64,000 nucleotides of DNA from Bremerella sp. P1. Its GTDB lineage: Bacteria > Planctomycetota > Planctomycetia > Pirellulales > Pirellulaceae. Positions 8,955 through 18,161 of the stretch are shown here, piece by piece. The stretch lies in assembly GCF_028748185.1 (NCBI RefSeq), contig NZ_CP118164.1:4241814-4305813 (forward strand), given 5' to 3'. The stretch's first letter is position 1; each line of letters opens with the position of its first letter. A program made the position numbers and the translations under genes. Below the pieces are notes generated by a model. It ran no database searches, was not told the origin of the DNA, and was given only the letters and a program-made list of their open reading frames with translations.

Positions 8955-10649
8955 ATGGATAAACTACGACCAGCTATCGCGTTTTTAAAGAAGTATTACT
9001 TCTGGGTTTTCGCTCTCGTGGTGCTACTGGTTGGCATCGGCGGATGGTACATGTCGACCTCCACGCTGGATCAAGAGTACCAGGCACGAAGCCAGGAAAT
9101 TGATACTCGCTTGAACTCAGCTCGGCAAATTGCCAGTACGGCGAATCATCCCAATACGCAGTACGAAGAAGAAATGCAGACTTGGTTGACGCAATATCGC
9201 GACGATATTGACCAGGCCTGGCAAAAGAAATGGGAAGCGCAGAAGAGCGTTCTGACTTGGCCTGCGGAATTGAATGTTGGCGGTTCGGATTTCACCGATA
9301 TCGTCAACGGTATTCTCTTGGGTCGTCCCATCGAAGCTCTCACGGAGGAAGACAAGCCAATGTCGACCAACAAGCGAGAGCTTTACCGTGACTACATTAA
9401 GGAAGAACTACCAAAACTCGCCGAAATCATCCACGCCCGCTGGTCTCCATCTGGCAATGGTACAGGCGGTGGCGGGCAATTCGGTATCGAGGCCTTTGAT
9501 GGCGGAGCAGGTTTTGAAGGTGGCGGAATTTCTGGCATGGCCGGACTTGGCGGTCGCAATCCTAACACCGTTGAGAAGCCACCGCTGGTGATGTGGAATC
9601 CATCCAACCAAGCCAATATTCAGTCCAAGAGTTTTGATTGGTCTGGTAGCAATGCCAGTCAGGGTATTGGAGGAATGGACGGACCAGGTGGTAGCGGTGG
9701 TGCTACCGGTGCTGGTGGCCGTAACGTGCCGACGACGAAGGAAGTTCTCTACGCTCAAGAAAACCTGTGGGTGCTGCGGAACATCATGAATGTCATCGCC
9801 AAGACCAACGGCGATATTAGCAGCCCTCACCAGGCCACTATCAAGGCAATCGACACGATCGAGTTCGGTCGTGAAGTTATGCCGATTCGCTCCAAGGTTG
9901 TCATTCCACGTTCTCCTCTGGCCGCAGGCACGGATGAGTTCGGAATGGAGAGTGGAATGATGGATGACCCCTATGGCGATCCCAGCATGATGGATGAAGG
10001 GATGGGCATGGGTATGGAAGGCATGGGTATGGGCCCCGATGGCATGCCGCTGGATGGCATGGAGATGGACCCAGGCGATCTTCGTTATGTCGATAAAGAC
10101 TACAAGAAGCTGATGGTCGAAGACTTGAAAGCCGCCACCACGGAGCCAACTTCCGAGAATTACTACCTTTCGGTCGCCAAGCGATTGCCGGTTCGTATGC
10201 GATTCATTATGGACCAGCGTGAAATCGACAAACTGCTGGTGGAATGCGGCAATGCCGATCTCATGATCGAAGTTCGCCAAGTCCGTATTAACCCACAGAC
10301 ATCTGGTGTCGGTGGCATGGATGGTGGCATGGGCGGTTCCGGAATGGGCGGTCCTGGCATGAGCGACTTCGGCATGTCCGGCATGTCCGGAATGGGTGGC
10401 ATCGGTGGCGGCATGGAAATGGGCGGTATGGAAATGGGCGGCATGGGCCGTGGCGGCCAAAGCGGCGATGGCGTTGATCAAGCCGAGAAGATCTTCGATG
10501 CTCCCGTCGAGATCTACGGCATCATTTACATTTACAATCCAGTGAATCGTGACCTGTTGTGGCCTGAAGGGTCGCGACCAGTTGACGACGAGTCGACGGC
10601 GGATGATACCGCGACGGAAACCGCAAGCGTGACTGCAACCACTCGGTAA
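8955..10649 (+). CDS. PilO-like inner-membrane pilus assembly protein with Gly/Met-rich segments
   Basis: 564 residues. A short cytosolic start is followed by one transmembrane helix (residues ~14-33) and a helical segment (LDQEYQARSQEIDTRLNSA) entering the periplasm, the topology of PilO/GspM. It lies directly after the PilM-PilN fusion (3-base gap), the PilO position in pilMNOPQ. Low-complexity Gly/Met-rich blocks occur near residues 170-255, 330-375 and 450-500, with repeated GMGM and GMEMGGM units. The segment between the last two blocks (about 380-450), with YYLSVAKRLPVRMRFIMDQ, looks folded. Sequence identity to PilO is not obvious by eye; the call rests on topology and gene order. Confidence 0.6.
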   Translation: MDKLRPAIAFLKKYYFWVFALVVLLVGIGGWYMSTSTLDQEYQARSQEIDTRLNSARQIASTANHPNTQYEEEMQTWLTQYRDDIDQAWQKKWEAQKSVLTWPAELNVGGSDFTDIVNGILLGRPIEALTEEDKPMSTNKRELYRDYIKEELPKLAEIIHARWSPSGNGTGGGGQFGIEAFDGGAGFEGGGISGMAGLGGRNPNTVEKPPLVMWNPSNQANIQSKSFDWSGSNASQGIGGMDGPGGSGGATGAGGRNVPTTKEVLYAQENLWVLRNIMNVIAKTNGDISSPHQATIKAIDTIEFGREVMPIRSKVVIPRSPLAAGTDEFGMESGMMDDPYGDPSMMDEGMGMGMEGMGMGPDGMPLDGMEMDPGDLRYVDKDYKKLMVEDLKAATTEPTSENYYLSVAKRLPVRMRFIMDQREIDKLLVECGNADLMIEVRQVRINPQTSGVGGMDGGMGGSGMGGPGMSDFGMSGMSGMGGIGGGMEMGGMEMGGMGRGGQSGDGVDQAEKIFDAPVEIYGIIYIYNPVNRDLLWPEGSRPVDDESTADDTATETASVTATTR

Positions 10650-10719
10650 GCAGGCATGCACCTAACCTCATCTCTTCTCACATTCGGATGGCTCGGAACA
10701 GAATAAGGATGACTCAATC

Positions 10720-12942
10720 ATGAAGAAGCTGGACTTACAAAGCGGTGGGCTCAAATCAAAATTGATCCTTCACGTTGAAAAGCTCGTCTTCGGATTGGCT
10801 ATTCTCCTAGTGGTATTGTTTGTCTACCTCGGGACGCAGCAGCCGTCGATCGATACGAAGCCGGACGATCTCGTCCGTGCATCGGATCAGGCTCGCACCA
10901 ATATCGAGAAACAAACATGGACTGAGGTTGAAGAAGAACGTTGGGTTCCGCCGGAATATCAAACGGCTGCCACACGAGCTGGTAAGCCGATTCCTTTGGC
11001 ACCGTACGAGACTCCTTCAAGCTTTCGCGTACGCCACAAGGAAAGTATCGAGAAGCGACCAGATCCTACCCTGTTGCCGCTGACCGACATCGAAGTTACC
11101 CCGGGATTCGCTCCATTTGCATTCCTCAGCCCACAGCAAGCCAGCCAAGGCGGCCTGGGCATGATGCGTGAAGGTGGTCCTGGCATGATGCCTACTGGAT
11201 CGGAATACGACATCTACTCCGGTGGCGGATATGGCAGCGAGATGGGGATGGTCGATGCGAACGCACCACCGACGTTAACCCCTGAGCAATTGTTGGAATT
11301 CGGCCAGGCACGTGGTGGTACCGGTAGCAAAATCGAAGGCAAGTACTTCGTGGCAATCACCGGGCTTGCTCCGCTGAAGAAGCAACTCGATATGTACGAA
11401 GCTGCCTTCAAAGATCGTGCAAACTACATGGAAGGCCGCGACTATCCTCGTTATGTTCACTTCGCCATTGAACGACGCGAACAAAATCCAGATGGTAGCT
11501 GGGGCGAGTGGCAGAAGTCGATCAATGTGACTCAAGAACGACTGATTGCCCGTCATCGCTGGGCGTTCATTCCCGATGAAGTTGCTCCTCCAGAGTATCT
11601 CGACCCGACCCTCAGTTTCCCAATGCCTCCGATTCTGCTTTTCAATCCTGGCGACTGGGGACGTCATTCGACGGTTCCCAAGTATGAGCCTCGGGAACCA
11701 GGATATAACGATGGCATGATGACCGAGGACATGGAAATGATGCTGCCGGAAGCTGGCGGCGACCTGCCTAGTGATCTGCCTGGGTTTATGGGCCCTGACG
11801 GCGGAATGGGCATGGGGATGGGCATGGGCAGCGAAGGTAGTGGCGGCTTCATGGGGCCATACGGCCGTCCTGGTCGCATGCCTGGCATGGCCGGTGTTGG
11901 CAGCAACATCACGACGCCTCCTGAGGGAATGATGCTGAAGCCAACCGGCAATCGTGCCGGAGGTGGTGGTATGGCCATGGGCGAAGGTGGTGGCTATGGC
12001 GGCGGATATGGTGGTACGTCCATGTTCGACGCTGAGAACAAGATGTTCCGCTTCTACGACACCTCGGTCGTGCCCAACAAGAGCTATCAGTACCGAGTGC
12101 AATTGTGGTTGGAAGATCCTAATAATCCTCAGAACTTCCAGGAAGCTCCACCAGCTCGTGCTCTGGAAGGAGGCGTGCTGACACGTCTGAAGCCAGAACG
12201 TGACAAGATCACCAAGTTCATGCAAACGCAGCAGGGCGGTGGCATGGTCAGTCCTCGTGGTCAGACCGGACAGACTACACCACAGTTCAAGTTCTGGCGA
12301 ACCACCGACTTCAGCGAGCCTAGTGCTACGGTTCGCGTGCCATCGAGTGCGGATGTGCTCGCAGGTGCCGTCGATGCTGGCCGAACGGTTTACAACCGTA
12401 ATAACCAGCGACAGATTCTGCGTACGGCCGAACCAAATGCTACGGTTCTGGCCATGAAGTGGGATCCGAAGACCGATGTAAAGGCCTTGGTTACCAAGGA
12501 ACTCAAGGAAGTCACTCGTGGTAGCATGGTTGAATACGAAGGTGACCTGTGGATCTTGGATCCTGCCACTTATCAGTTCCGCAAGCCGTATCCGTTGGAT
12601 GCGGATAAGAAGGATCAAGAGTACACGCTTAAGACCGGCTACACGCTTCTTGATATTCGAGGTGGCGAGGACACCATTGGTCGCTACACCGACGAGAACA
12701 ACAAGAGGCTGAAGGTTCCAGGCGAAATCCTGGTGCTGGATGATGCTGGAAATATCCACATCAAGTCGGAACTTGAGGAAGTCAAAGAGTTCGCCAAGTT
12801 CAATTTCTCGAAGCCGGAGGTCAAGATCCCCAGAGGTGGTCGAGGCGGTCCAGAAGATCCCTACGGGATGGAAAGTGGATCTGGCTACGATGAATATGGT
12901 GGCGAAGGTCGTGGCAGACGAGGCCGCGGTCGAGGCGAATAG
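10720..12942 (+). CDS. PilP-position inner-membrane protein of the pilus-like operon
   Basis: 740 residues; ATG 10720 has an AAGGA Shine-Dalgarno. One transmembrane helix (about 20-42, FGLAILLVVLFVYLG) anchors a large periplasmic part. Met/Gly-rich low-complexity stretches near residues 145-180 and 335-440 (runs of GMGMGMG) separate two folded-looking areas: one around 205-310, and one around 445-700 with FRFYDTSVVPNKSYQYRVQ, a fibronectin-like opening. The C-terminus is Gly/Arg-rich (EGRGRRGRGRGE). The order (after PilO-like, before secretin) is that of PilP, which couples the inner-membrane platform to the secretin, but there is no clear PilP sequence match. A UUCG-loop terminator follows. 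Confidence 0.55.
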   Translation: MKKLDLQSGGLKSKLILHVEKLVFGLAILLVVLFVYLGTQQPSIDTKPDDLVRASDQARTNIEKQTWTEVEEERWVPPEYQTAATRAGKPIPLAPYETPSSFRVRHKESIEKRPDPTLLPLTDIEVTPGFAPFAFLSPQQASQGGLGMMREGGPGMMPTGSEYDIYSGGGYGSEMGMVDANAPPTLTPEQLLEFGQARGGTGSKIEGKYFVAITGLAPLKKQLDMYEAAFKDRANYMEGRDYPRYVHFAIERREQNPDGSWGEWQKSINVTQERLIARHRWAFIPDEVAPPEYLDPTLSFPMPPILLFNPGDWGRHSTVPKYEPREPGYNDGMMTEDMEMMLPEAGGDLPSDLPGFMGPDGGMGMGMGMGSEGSGGFMGPYGRPGRMPGMAGVGSNITTPPEGMMLKPTGNRAGGGGMAMGEGGGYGGGYGGTSMFDAENKMFRFYDTSVVPNKSYQYRVQLWLEDPNNPQNFQEAPPARALEGGVLTRLKPERDKITKFMQTQQGGGMVSPRGQTGQTTPQFKFWRTTDFSEPSATVRVPSSADVLAGAVDAGRTVYNRNNQRQILRTAEPNATVLAMKWDPKTDVKALVTKELKEVTRGSMVEYEGDLWILDPATYQFRKPYPLDADKKDQEYTLKTGYTLLDIRGGEDTIGRYTDENNKRLKVPGEILVLDDAGNIHIKSELEEVKEFAKFNFSKPEVKIPRGGRGGPEDPYGMESGSGYDEYGGEGRGRRGRGRGE

Positions 12943-12969
12943 TCGCCGATTTTCAAGTAGATTCTCCCC

Positions 12970-12998
12970 AAGGCGTTCTTCGGAACGCCTTTTCTTTT
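12970..12998 (+). terminator. Rho-independent terminator with UUCG tetraloop
   Basis: Perfect 9-bp stem AAGGCGTTC (12970-12978) with GAACGCCTT (12983-12991), loop TTCG, followed by TTCTTTT. It ends the PilMN-O-P transcript before the secretin gene. Confidence 0.85.
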
Positions 12999-13317
12999 GC
13001 GCAGGCAAAAACATCTATTGAGCCATCTCTCAGATCTCAGTACTGTACTGCCCGGCGATTTTTGCGCAGTCAGCAAGGGGGCAACCACTTGCTAGCACCG
13101 CAACCGGTCAGATTTCCAGAAAAAGATATGTAAGTCACCAAAACGGTATTGACCCCGTTTTGGACAACCGGTAATTAACCGCCTCACCTAGAAATGCAAG
13201 GATGCAGATTCACCAGTGCGCGCGGCGCGTGGACAGGGCAAGCGGTCCCATTTGAGGACCTGCGGGCACTGTTCCTCGTCAGAAACGTGTCGCCGTGGGG
13301 GGAAGGATAGGAACACC
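12999..13317 (+). promoter_or_regulatory. Long leader/intergenic region upstream of the secretin, with inverted repeat
   Basis: About 320 bases with no ORF of merit. CCAAAACGG (13138-13146) pairs perfectly with CCGTTTTGG (13155-13163). The 7-mer AACCGGT occurs on each side of this hairpin (about 13102 and 13166). The hairpin has no T-run, so it looks more like an operator or RNA leader element than a terminator. A strong Shine-Dalgarno (GGAAGGATAGG) precedes the ATG at 13318. No clear promoter consensus was found. Confidence 0.4.
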
Positions 13318-16300
13318 ATGAATCATTCTCGGACGATCCCAAAACACACGGATCGCAGGCTGCCACAAGTTCAGACAAGGAGTGTCGCTTTGAATTTGGC
13401 CACGCGTGTGCTTACAGCCGGTCTCATTGCCGTGCTGTGCTTCAGCACTGGAAAAGGGGTCGTCGCAAATCCGTTGACCGAGATTGAGCTCGTCACGTCA
13501 ATGTCGGCGACCGGTCAACAACAAGGTTCGCTTTATGATCAGCAAAAGCAGGAAGGGGTCCTGAAGGCAGCTCGCGAAGCGATGCGTGCCGGCGACTACC
13601 AACGTGCTCAGACTCTGATCGAGCAAGCCAAGTCGTTCAATGTTCCTGCAGATCCGGCTTTCAGCAAGTTTCGTGATACGCCCGAAAAGGCCGCTCGCGA
13701 TTTGGCTGAAATGACGGCTGCTCGAGCCAACCCAGACTACGTCGGCCAAAAGCTGCTCGGCCAGGAACCTGGCATGGAGCAGAAGATGGCAGCCGAAGCC
13801 CTGGCCCGTGGCAAGGAAGCCTTGAACAGCGGCCAGACGATGTCTGCTCTGAATTACTACCAACAAGCCGCCAAAGCTGGACCGAACTTCCAGTCGGACG
13901 GCTACTCGGTCATGGCTTTCCGCCGAGACCTGGAACAAGCAGGCGTTCGTCCTTCGATGCTCGGTGGCGAAGTCGCTGCTGGCGGTCCTGCTGCTCAGAC
14001 CAGCCCAACCCGGCTTCCGACGGTTAACGAAACGCCGGATCCGGCAATGACCAGCAACCCATACGCAGCTGCAACGGCCACGCAAGGTAACGCCGAAACG
14101 GCTCGTCGCATGCTGCTTCAAGCTCGCCTGGAACTCGCACGCGGGAATGTGGCTCTCGCAGAAAAGCTTGTTCGCCAGGTCCAGGGTTTGGGGCTCGTTT
14201 ATCCATCCCACCAAGACTCGCCCGAGAATGTCGATTACCTGATTCGTACCGTCAATCAAATTTCCGCCTCGCCGGTTGGTCCTCAGTCAGCCTACAAGTT
14301 TGGTGAAGTCCTGCTTCAGCAAGCCGAAGGCCTGATGCTTTATGGACAATACGATCTGGCGGAACAGATGACTCGTCAGGTTCAATCGATGAACCTCGAC
14401 TTCCAACGTGCTCGCGTGACTCCAGACCGCTTGCTGACCGAAATCACGCGACGCAAAAGCGGCGAAGCTGGTGGTAATCAGGTTGCTCCGAACGTTCCTG
14501 ACAACGTCGCAGGCAACGCCCACGCCAAAGAACAAGCCATCCTGGTTCAGGCCAAGACAGCCCTGGATCGTGGTGACCTTGGCACGGCTGAAGCCTTCAC
14601 CAAACAGGCCAGCACACTTGGAAATCGCAATTACCAAGATGGCGACCTTCGCCCTGACATGTTGATGCTGGAGATCTCGCGTGCGAAAGCTTCCAGCCCA
14701 GTGCGTCAAGCCAGTGGATCGACAGGTCCCATGGGTGCAGGGTTCCCAGTCGCTCAAGGACTCTACAATCCTCAAAACGACGACACGCGTAATGTGCCCG
14801 CTTCGGCTCAGCAGGACGCAACCGGCCAGGCTGGCATGCGTTACCTGCAAGAGGGTGAACAGGCCCTTGCCGCCGGCGACAAGATGAAAGCTCGCAAGCT
14901 GTTTGAAGAAGCTTGGAAGTACGAGGGACAACTCGATCCAGGTGCACGTCAGCGTTTGCAAGACTTCCTGCAGTATCAAACCAATCCCGTCACCAGCGGA
15001 GTTGCTCAAACGAGCAACCCTTCGCCGTTGGCCGAAGTCGACGCACGACAGCAAGTCTTGCTGCGACAGATGATTGCCGAAGTTACTCGCGAACAATCGC
15101 AGGCTGACGCCATGCGAGAAGTTGATCCGAAGGCTGCTTTGGACAAGTTGAAGAAGGTTCGTGTCACGGTTGATGAGTCGTCGATCGACGCCATCGCCAA
15201 GAAGCAGCTTCTCTCGCGTGTCGATCGTAGCATCGAATCGCTTGAGACCTACATCGACATGAACAAGTCGCAGATCGAACTCGACGAACGCAACGCTGCG
15301 ATCAAGACCGAGATCAAAGAAGATCGCGATCTCAAGCTCGAAATCGACGGTAAGCTGGCCGACATGACCAACCAGTTCAACGAACTGATGGATCAACAAC
15401 GTTGGCAGGAAGCGGAAGTGATCGCTCGCCAGGCTCGCGAAATGGATCCGGAGAACCCGGTTGTCCAAACGTTGATCTGGAAGGCCAAGTTCGCTCGACG
15501 TACTTACCAGAACATGGCTCTGAAGGACGAAAAGGAATCGAACGTTTGGCAGGCACTGCACAACGTCGATACCTCCTCCATCCCGTTCGACGACAACAAC
15601 CCAATCCAATTCGCCAGTGCGAAGGAATGGGAAGACATGACCGAACGTCGCCGACGCTGGTTGGCTGAGAACTCGCAGATCTCGGAAGACGAAGTCGAGA
15701 TTCGCAAGGCACTCAAGACCAAGGTCGACGTCAAATTCAACAAGCAGTCGCTGCAAAGCGTCATGGAAACCCTGGGCAACATGGTTGGTATCAACGTCAT
15801 GTTGGATCCACGTGGCCTACAGGCCGAAGGGGTGACCTACGACACTGAGATCAGCATCAACATGCAACAAGCGGTTCGCTTGGACAGTGCTTTGAATCAC
15901 ATTCTGCAGCCACTTCGGCTCAGCTACGTGATTCGTGACGAAGCCCTGGTCATTACCAGCGAATCGTTCCGCAGCCGCAACGTTTACCAGAAGGTTTACA
16001 ATGTGGCTGACCTGGTGCTGCCGATTCCGAACTTTGTACCGAGCTACAACATGGGTCTTCCAGGTGCCATTAAGGCTGCCTACGAAAGCCAAGGTATCAC
16101 TGGTTCGCCAGCCGGCACGATGGGTGGCTCGAACCCGATGTCGTTGTTCGCTCAGAATCAGGACATCAACAGCTCCAGTGCTCTGGCACAGGTTCCTAAC
16201 GGTTTCATCCCAGGCTTGGGAAGTGGTGGTCCTCCTGTCTCCGGTCAGCCACAAGGCAATATGGGCTTCGGTCCTGGCGGTGGCATCGGTGGTCCAGGCG

Positions 16301-17469
16301 GCTTCGGTGGTGGTGTTCAGCCTGACTTTGATCAGCTGATCGAACTCATCACGACAACCGTCGAACCGGAATCGTGGGAAGAACTGGGTGGTCCAGGTTC
16401 GATTGCACCATTCAGCACCAACCTCAGCCTGGTGGTTAGCCAGACTCAGGAAGTGCACGATCGACTGGCTGACCTTCTGGCTCAGCTGCGACGTCTGCAA
16501 GACCTTCAGGTGACCATCGAAGTTCGCTTCATCACTTTGAACGACAACTTCTTTGAACGCGTCGGTGTCGACTTCGACTTCCAGATTCAGGACAACACGA
16601 CTGGATTAGGTCCGAACCGTGACAACTCGGGTAGCCCAAGTGTCACGATCGGTATCGACCAGTTGGGTAACCCGACGGGTGACTTGGATCTCCAGTTCAA
16701 TCAGGACTTGTTCGGCAATACGATTCCATCGATCGGTGGTCTGGTGACTCCAGCAACTGCCGGTGCCACGTTTGGTTTCGCCATGCTTTCGGATATCGAA
16801 GCCTTCTTCGTGATGCAGGCCGCTCAGGGTGACTTGCGATCGAACGTGATGCAGGCTCCGAAGGTGACCTTGTTCAACGGTCAAACGGCATTCGTCTCGG
16901 ATACCACTCAAACCCCGTTCGTCACGAGCGTGATTCCTGTGGTGGGTGACTTTGCCGCGGCTCAACAACCGGTCATCGTGGTTCTGAATGAAGGTACTTC
17001 GCTCAGCGTCCAAGCGGTTGTCTCACCAGATCGTCGGTTCGTCCGACTGACCCTGGTGCCGTTCTTCAGCCGAATTGGTAACGTCGAAGAATTCACCTTC
17101 GAGGGTACGACCAGCAGTCGAACGGACTCGACGGTTGAAGATCCGGATGCTGCTGATGGTGGTACGACCAACGATCAAGACGAGACGATTACCTCTGGTA
17201 CGACGATTCAGTTGCCGCAGTTCTCCTTCGTGACGGTGAGTACGACGGTGAGTGTGCCAGACGGTGGTACGGTGCTGCTTGGTGGTATTAAGCGTCTGAG
17301 CGAAGAACGTCGCGAACGTGGTGTTCCGGTCTTCAGCAAGCTGCCGTACATCAACCGATTGTTCCGAGACGTTGGTATCGGTCGTGAAACCCAAAGCCTC
17401 ATGATGATGGTGACTCCTCGAATCATCATCCAAGAGGAAGAAGAAGCTAAGCTCGGCTTCACCCAATAA
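13318..17469 (+). CDS. Giant type II/IV secretin (GspD/PilQ family) with N-terminal repeat region
   Basis: 1383 residues from ATG 13318; the frame is open further upstream but without protein-like sequence. A signal peptide (hydrophobic ~29-45) targets it to the outer membrane. Residues ~60-600 contain at least four related ~100-residue units of the form A-x-LARGN-x-x-LAEKLVRQ, resembling TPR/Sel1-like helical hairpins ending in a D-P/R-P segment. A secretin N-type domain follows near 800-900 (FNKQSLQSVMETLGNMVGIN). A module at 1002-1032 (PDFDQLIELITTTVEP onwards) precedes the secretin pore domain, which ends with VPVFSKLPYINRLFRD and a conserved VTPRIII tail. Such secretins form the gated outer-membrane channel for pili or secreted substrates. 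Usual secretins are ~600-750 aa. Confidence 0.92.
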   Translation: MNHSRTIPKHTDRRLPQVQTRSVALNLATRVLTAGLIAVLCFSTGKGVVANPLTEIELVTSMSATGQQQGSLYDQQKQEGVLKAAREAMRAGDYQRAQTLIEQAKSFNVPADPAFSKFRDTPEKAARDLAEMTAARANPDYVGQKLLGQEPGMEQKMAAEALARGKEALNSGQTMSALNYYQQAAKAGPNFQSDGYSVMAFRRDLEQAGVRPSMLGGEVAAGGPAAQTSPTRLPTVNETPDPAMTSNPYAAATATQGNAETARRMLLQARLELARGNVALAEKLVRQVQGLGLVYPSHQDSPENVDYLIRTVNQISASPVGPQSAYKFGEVLLQQAEGLMLYGQYDLAEQMTRQVQSMNLDFQRARVTPDRLLTEITRRKSGEAGGNQVAPNVPDNVAGNAHAKEQAILVQAKTALDRGDLGTAEAFTKQASTLGNRNYQDGDLRPDMLMLEISRAKASSPVRQASGSTGPMGAGFPVAQGLYNPQNDDTRNVPASAQQDATGQAGMRYLQEGEQALAAGDKMKARKLFEEAWKYEGQLDPGARQRLQDFLQYQTNPVTSGVAQTSNPSPLAEVDARQQVLLRQMIAEVTREQSQADAMREVDPKAALDKLKKVRVTVDESSIDAIAKKQLLSRVDRSIESLETYIDMNKSQIELDERNAAIKTEIKEDRDLKLEIDGKLADMTNQFNELMDQQRWQEAEVIARQAREMDPENPVVQTLIWKAKFARRTYQNMALKDEKESNVWQALHNVDTSSIPFDDNNPIQFASAKEWEDMTERRRRWLAENSQISEDEVEIRKALKTKVDVKFNKQSLQSVMETLGNMVGINVMLDPRGLQAEGVTYDTEISINMQQAVRLDSALNHILQPLRLSYVIRDEALVITSESFRSRNVYQKVYNVADLVLPIPNFVPSYNMGLPGAIKAAYESQGITGSPAGTMGGSNPMSLFAQNQDINSSSALAQVPNGFIPGLGSGGPPVSGQPQGNMGFGPGGGIGGPGGFGGGVQPDFDQLIELITTTVEPESWEELGGPGSIAPFSTNLSLVVSQTQEVHDRLADLLAQLRRLQDLQVTIEVRFITLNDNFFERVGVDFDFQIQDNTTGLGPNRDNSGSPSVTIGIDQLGNPTGDLDLQFNQDLFGNTIPSIGGLVTPATAGATFGFAMLSDIEAFFVMQAAQGDLRSNVMQAPKVTLFNGQTAFVSDTTQTPFVTSVIPVVGDFAAAQQPVIVVLNEGTSLSVQAVVSPDRRFVRLTLVPFFSRIGNVEEFTFEGTTSSRTDSTVEDPDAADGGTTNDQDETITSGTTIQLPQFSFVTVSTTVSVPDGGTVLLGGIKRLSEERRERGVPVFSKLPYINRLFRDVGIGRETQSLMMMVTPRIIIQEEEEAKLGFTQ

Positions 17470-17502
17470 CGCCGTACGCGGCAAATCGACTATGACCTCC
17501 TG

Positions 17503-17544
17503 CCGCCGTGAAACGTCTTCGGACTTTCACGGCGGTACTTTTTT
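17503..17544 (+). terminator. Rho-independent terminator of the secretin gene
   Basis: Perfect 11-bp stem CCGCCGTGAAA (17503-17513) with TTTCACGGCGG (17525-17535), then TACTTTTTT. It lies 34 bases beyond the secretin stop. Confidence 0.9.
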
Positions 17545-17659
17545 GCGCTATGCGAAGAATTTGGCGTACAATGGAAGCTTCGTCGAAGGGACTCGTTCGT
17601 AGTATTGTCCGCGATTGGTCTCTCTCCATTTGGCAATCGCATCTCAGAGGAAATTACTT

Positions 17660-18133
17660 GTGGCCAAGTTTGTGCTATTTCTCGGTGTGCTCTTCGGTGC
17701 AACGGCGGTTGTTGCCGGCGCCATGGAACATGTCGTTCGCGGGATGATCGTATCTGATGTGACGGGTGCCGATGCGAAGTTAACGGGAGAGGAACTTTCC
17801 GATCCTGCTCCCACCCCGGAAGTGGCCAAGAGACTTTCCCAGTACGAGACCGGCGTTAAGTACCACATGTATCACGGGCTGGCGCTGGTTGGGCTGGGCT
17901 TGGTCATGGCCTTTTCTGCTCGCGGTCAAGTCTTGGGAATCGTTTCGGCCTTATCGCTGGTGATCGGTGTAGCGTTGTTTAGCGGAACCCTTTATTTGAT
18001 TTCTGCCCTGGGAATGTCGCAGTTAACGATGATTGTCCCGATCGGTGGATCTATCATGATATTGGGATGGATCCTGTTTTTGATAACCGTTCTATTGTTC
18101 GAGCCGCTGGTAGATCGCGAAGACTTAGAATAA
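17660..18133 (+). CDS. DUF423-family small membrane protein
   Basis: 157 residues with four predicted membrane helices. The GTG at 17660 is preceded by AGAGG nine bases upstream, and translation from there begins MAKFVLFLGVLFGATAVVAGA, the usual start of DUF423 proteins; a TTG 15 codons earlier is less likely. Family landmarks include an early small-residue helix (GATAVVAGAMEHV), KYHMYHGLAL, and a helix with FSGTLYLISALG. The loop after helix 1 carries an insertion (about residues 25-50) compared with the ~120-residue family norm. Function of the family is unknown. The AI-2E-type permease follows after 28 bases, suggesting co-transcription. Confidence 0.85.
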   Translation: MAKFVLFLGVLFGATAVVAGAMEHVVRGMIVSDVTGADAKLTGEELSDPAPTPEVAKRLSQYETGVKYHMYHGLALVGLGLVMAFSARGQVLGIVSALSLVIGVALFSGTLYLISALGMSQLTMIVPIGGSIMILGWILFLITVLLFEPLVDREDLE

Positions 18134-18161
18134 ACCCTGCTAACAAAAACCGAAGGTCTCC

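Noticed and set aside
9408-10661. 417-residue minus-strand ORF rich in His and Ala
   Set aside because: Antisense of the Gly/Met-rich repeats of the PilO-like gene; low-complexity mirror image, no ribosome site.
11275-13014. 579-residue minus-strand ORF
   Set aside because: Antisense to the PilP-position gene and reads through its terminator; no protein-like pattern.
14287-15756. 489-residue minus-strand ORF
   Set aside because: Antisense to the secretin repeat region; codon bias mirrors the real gene.
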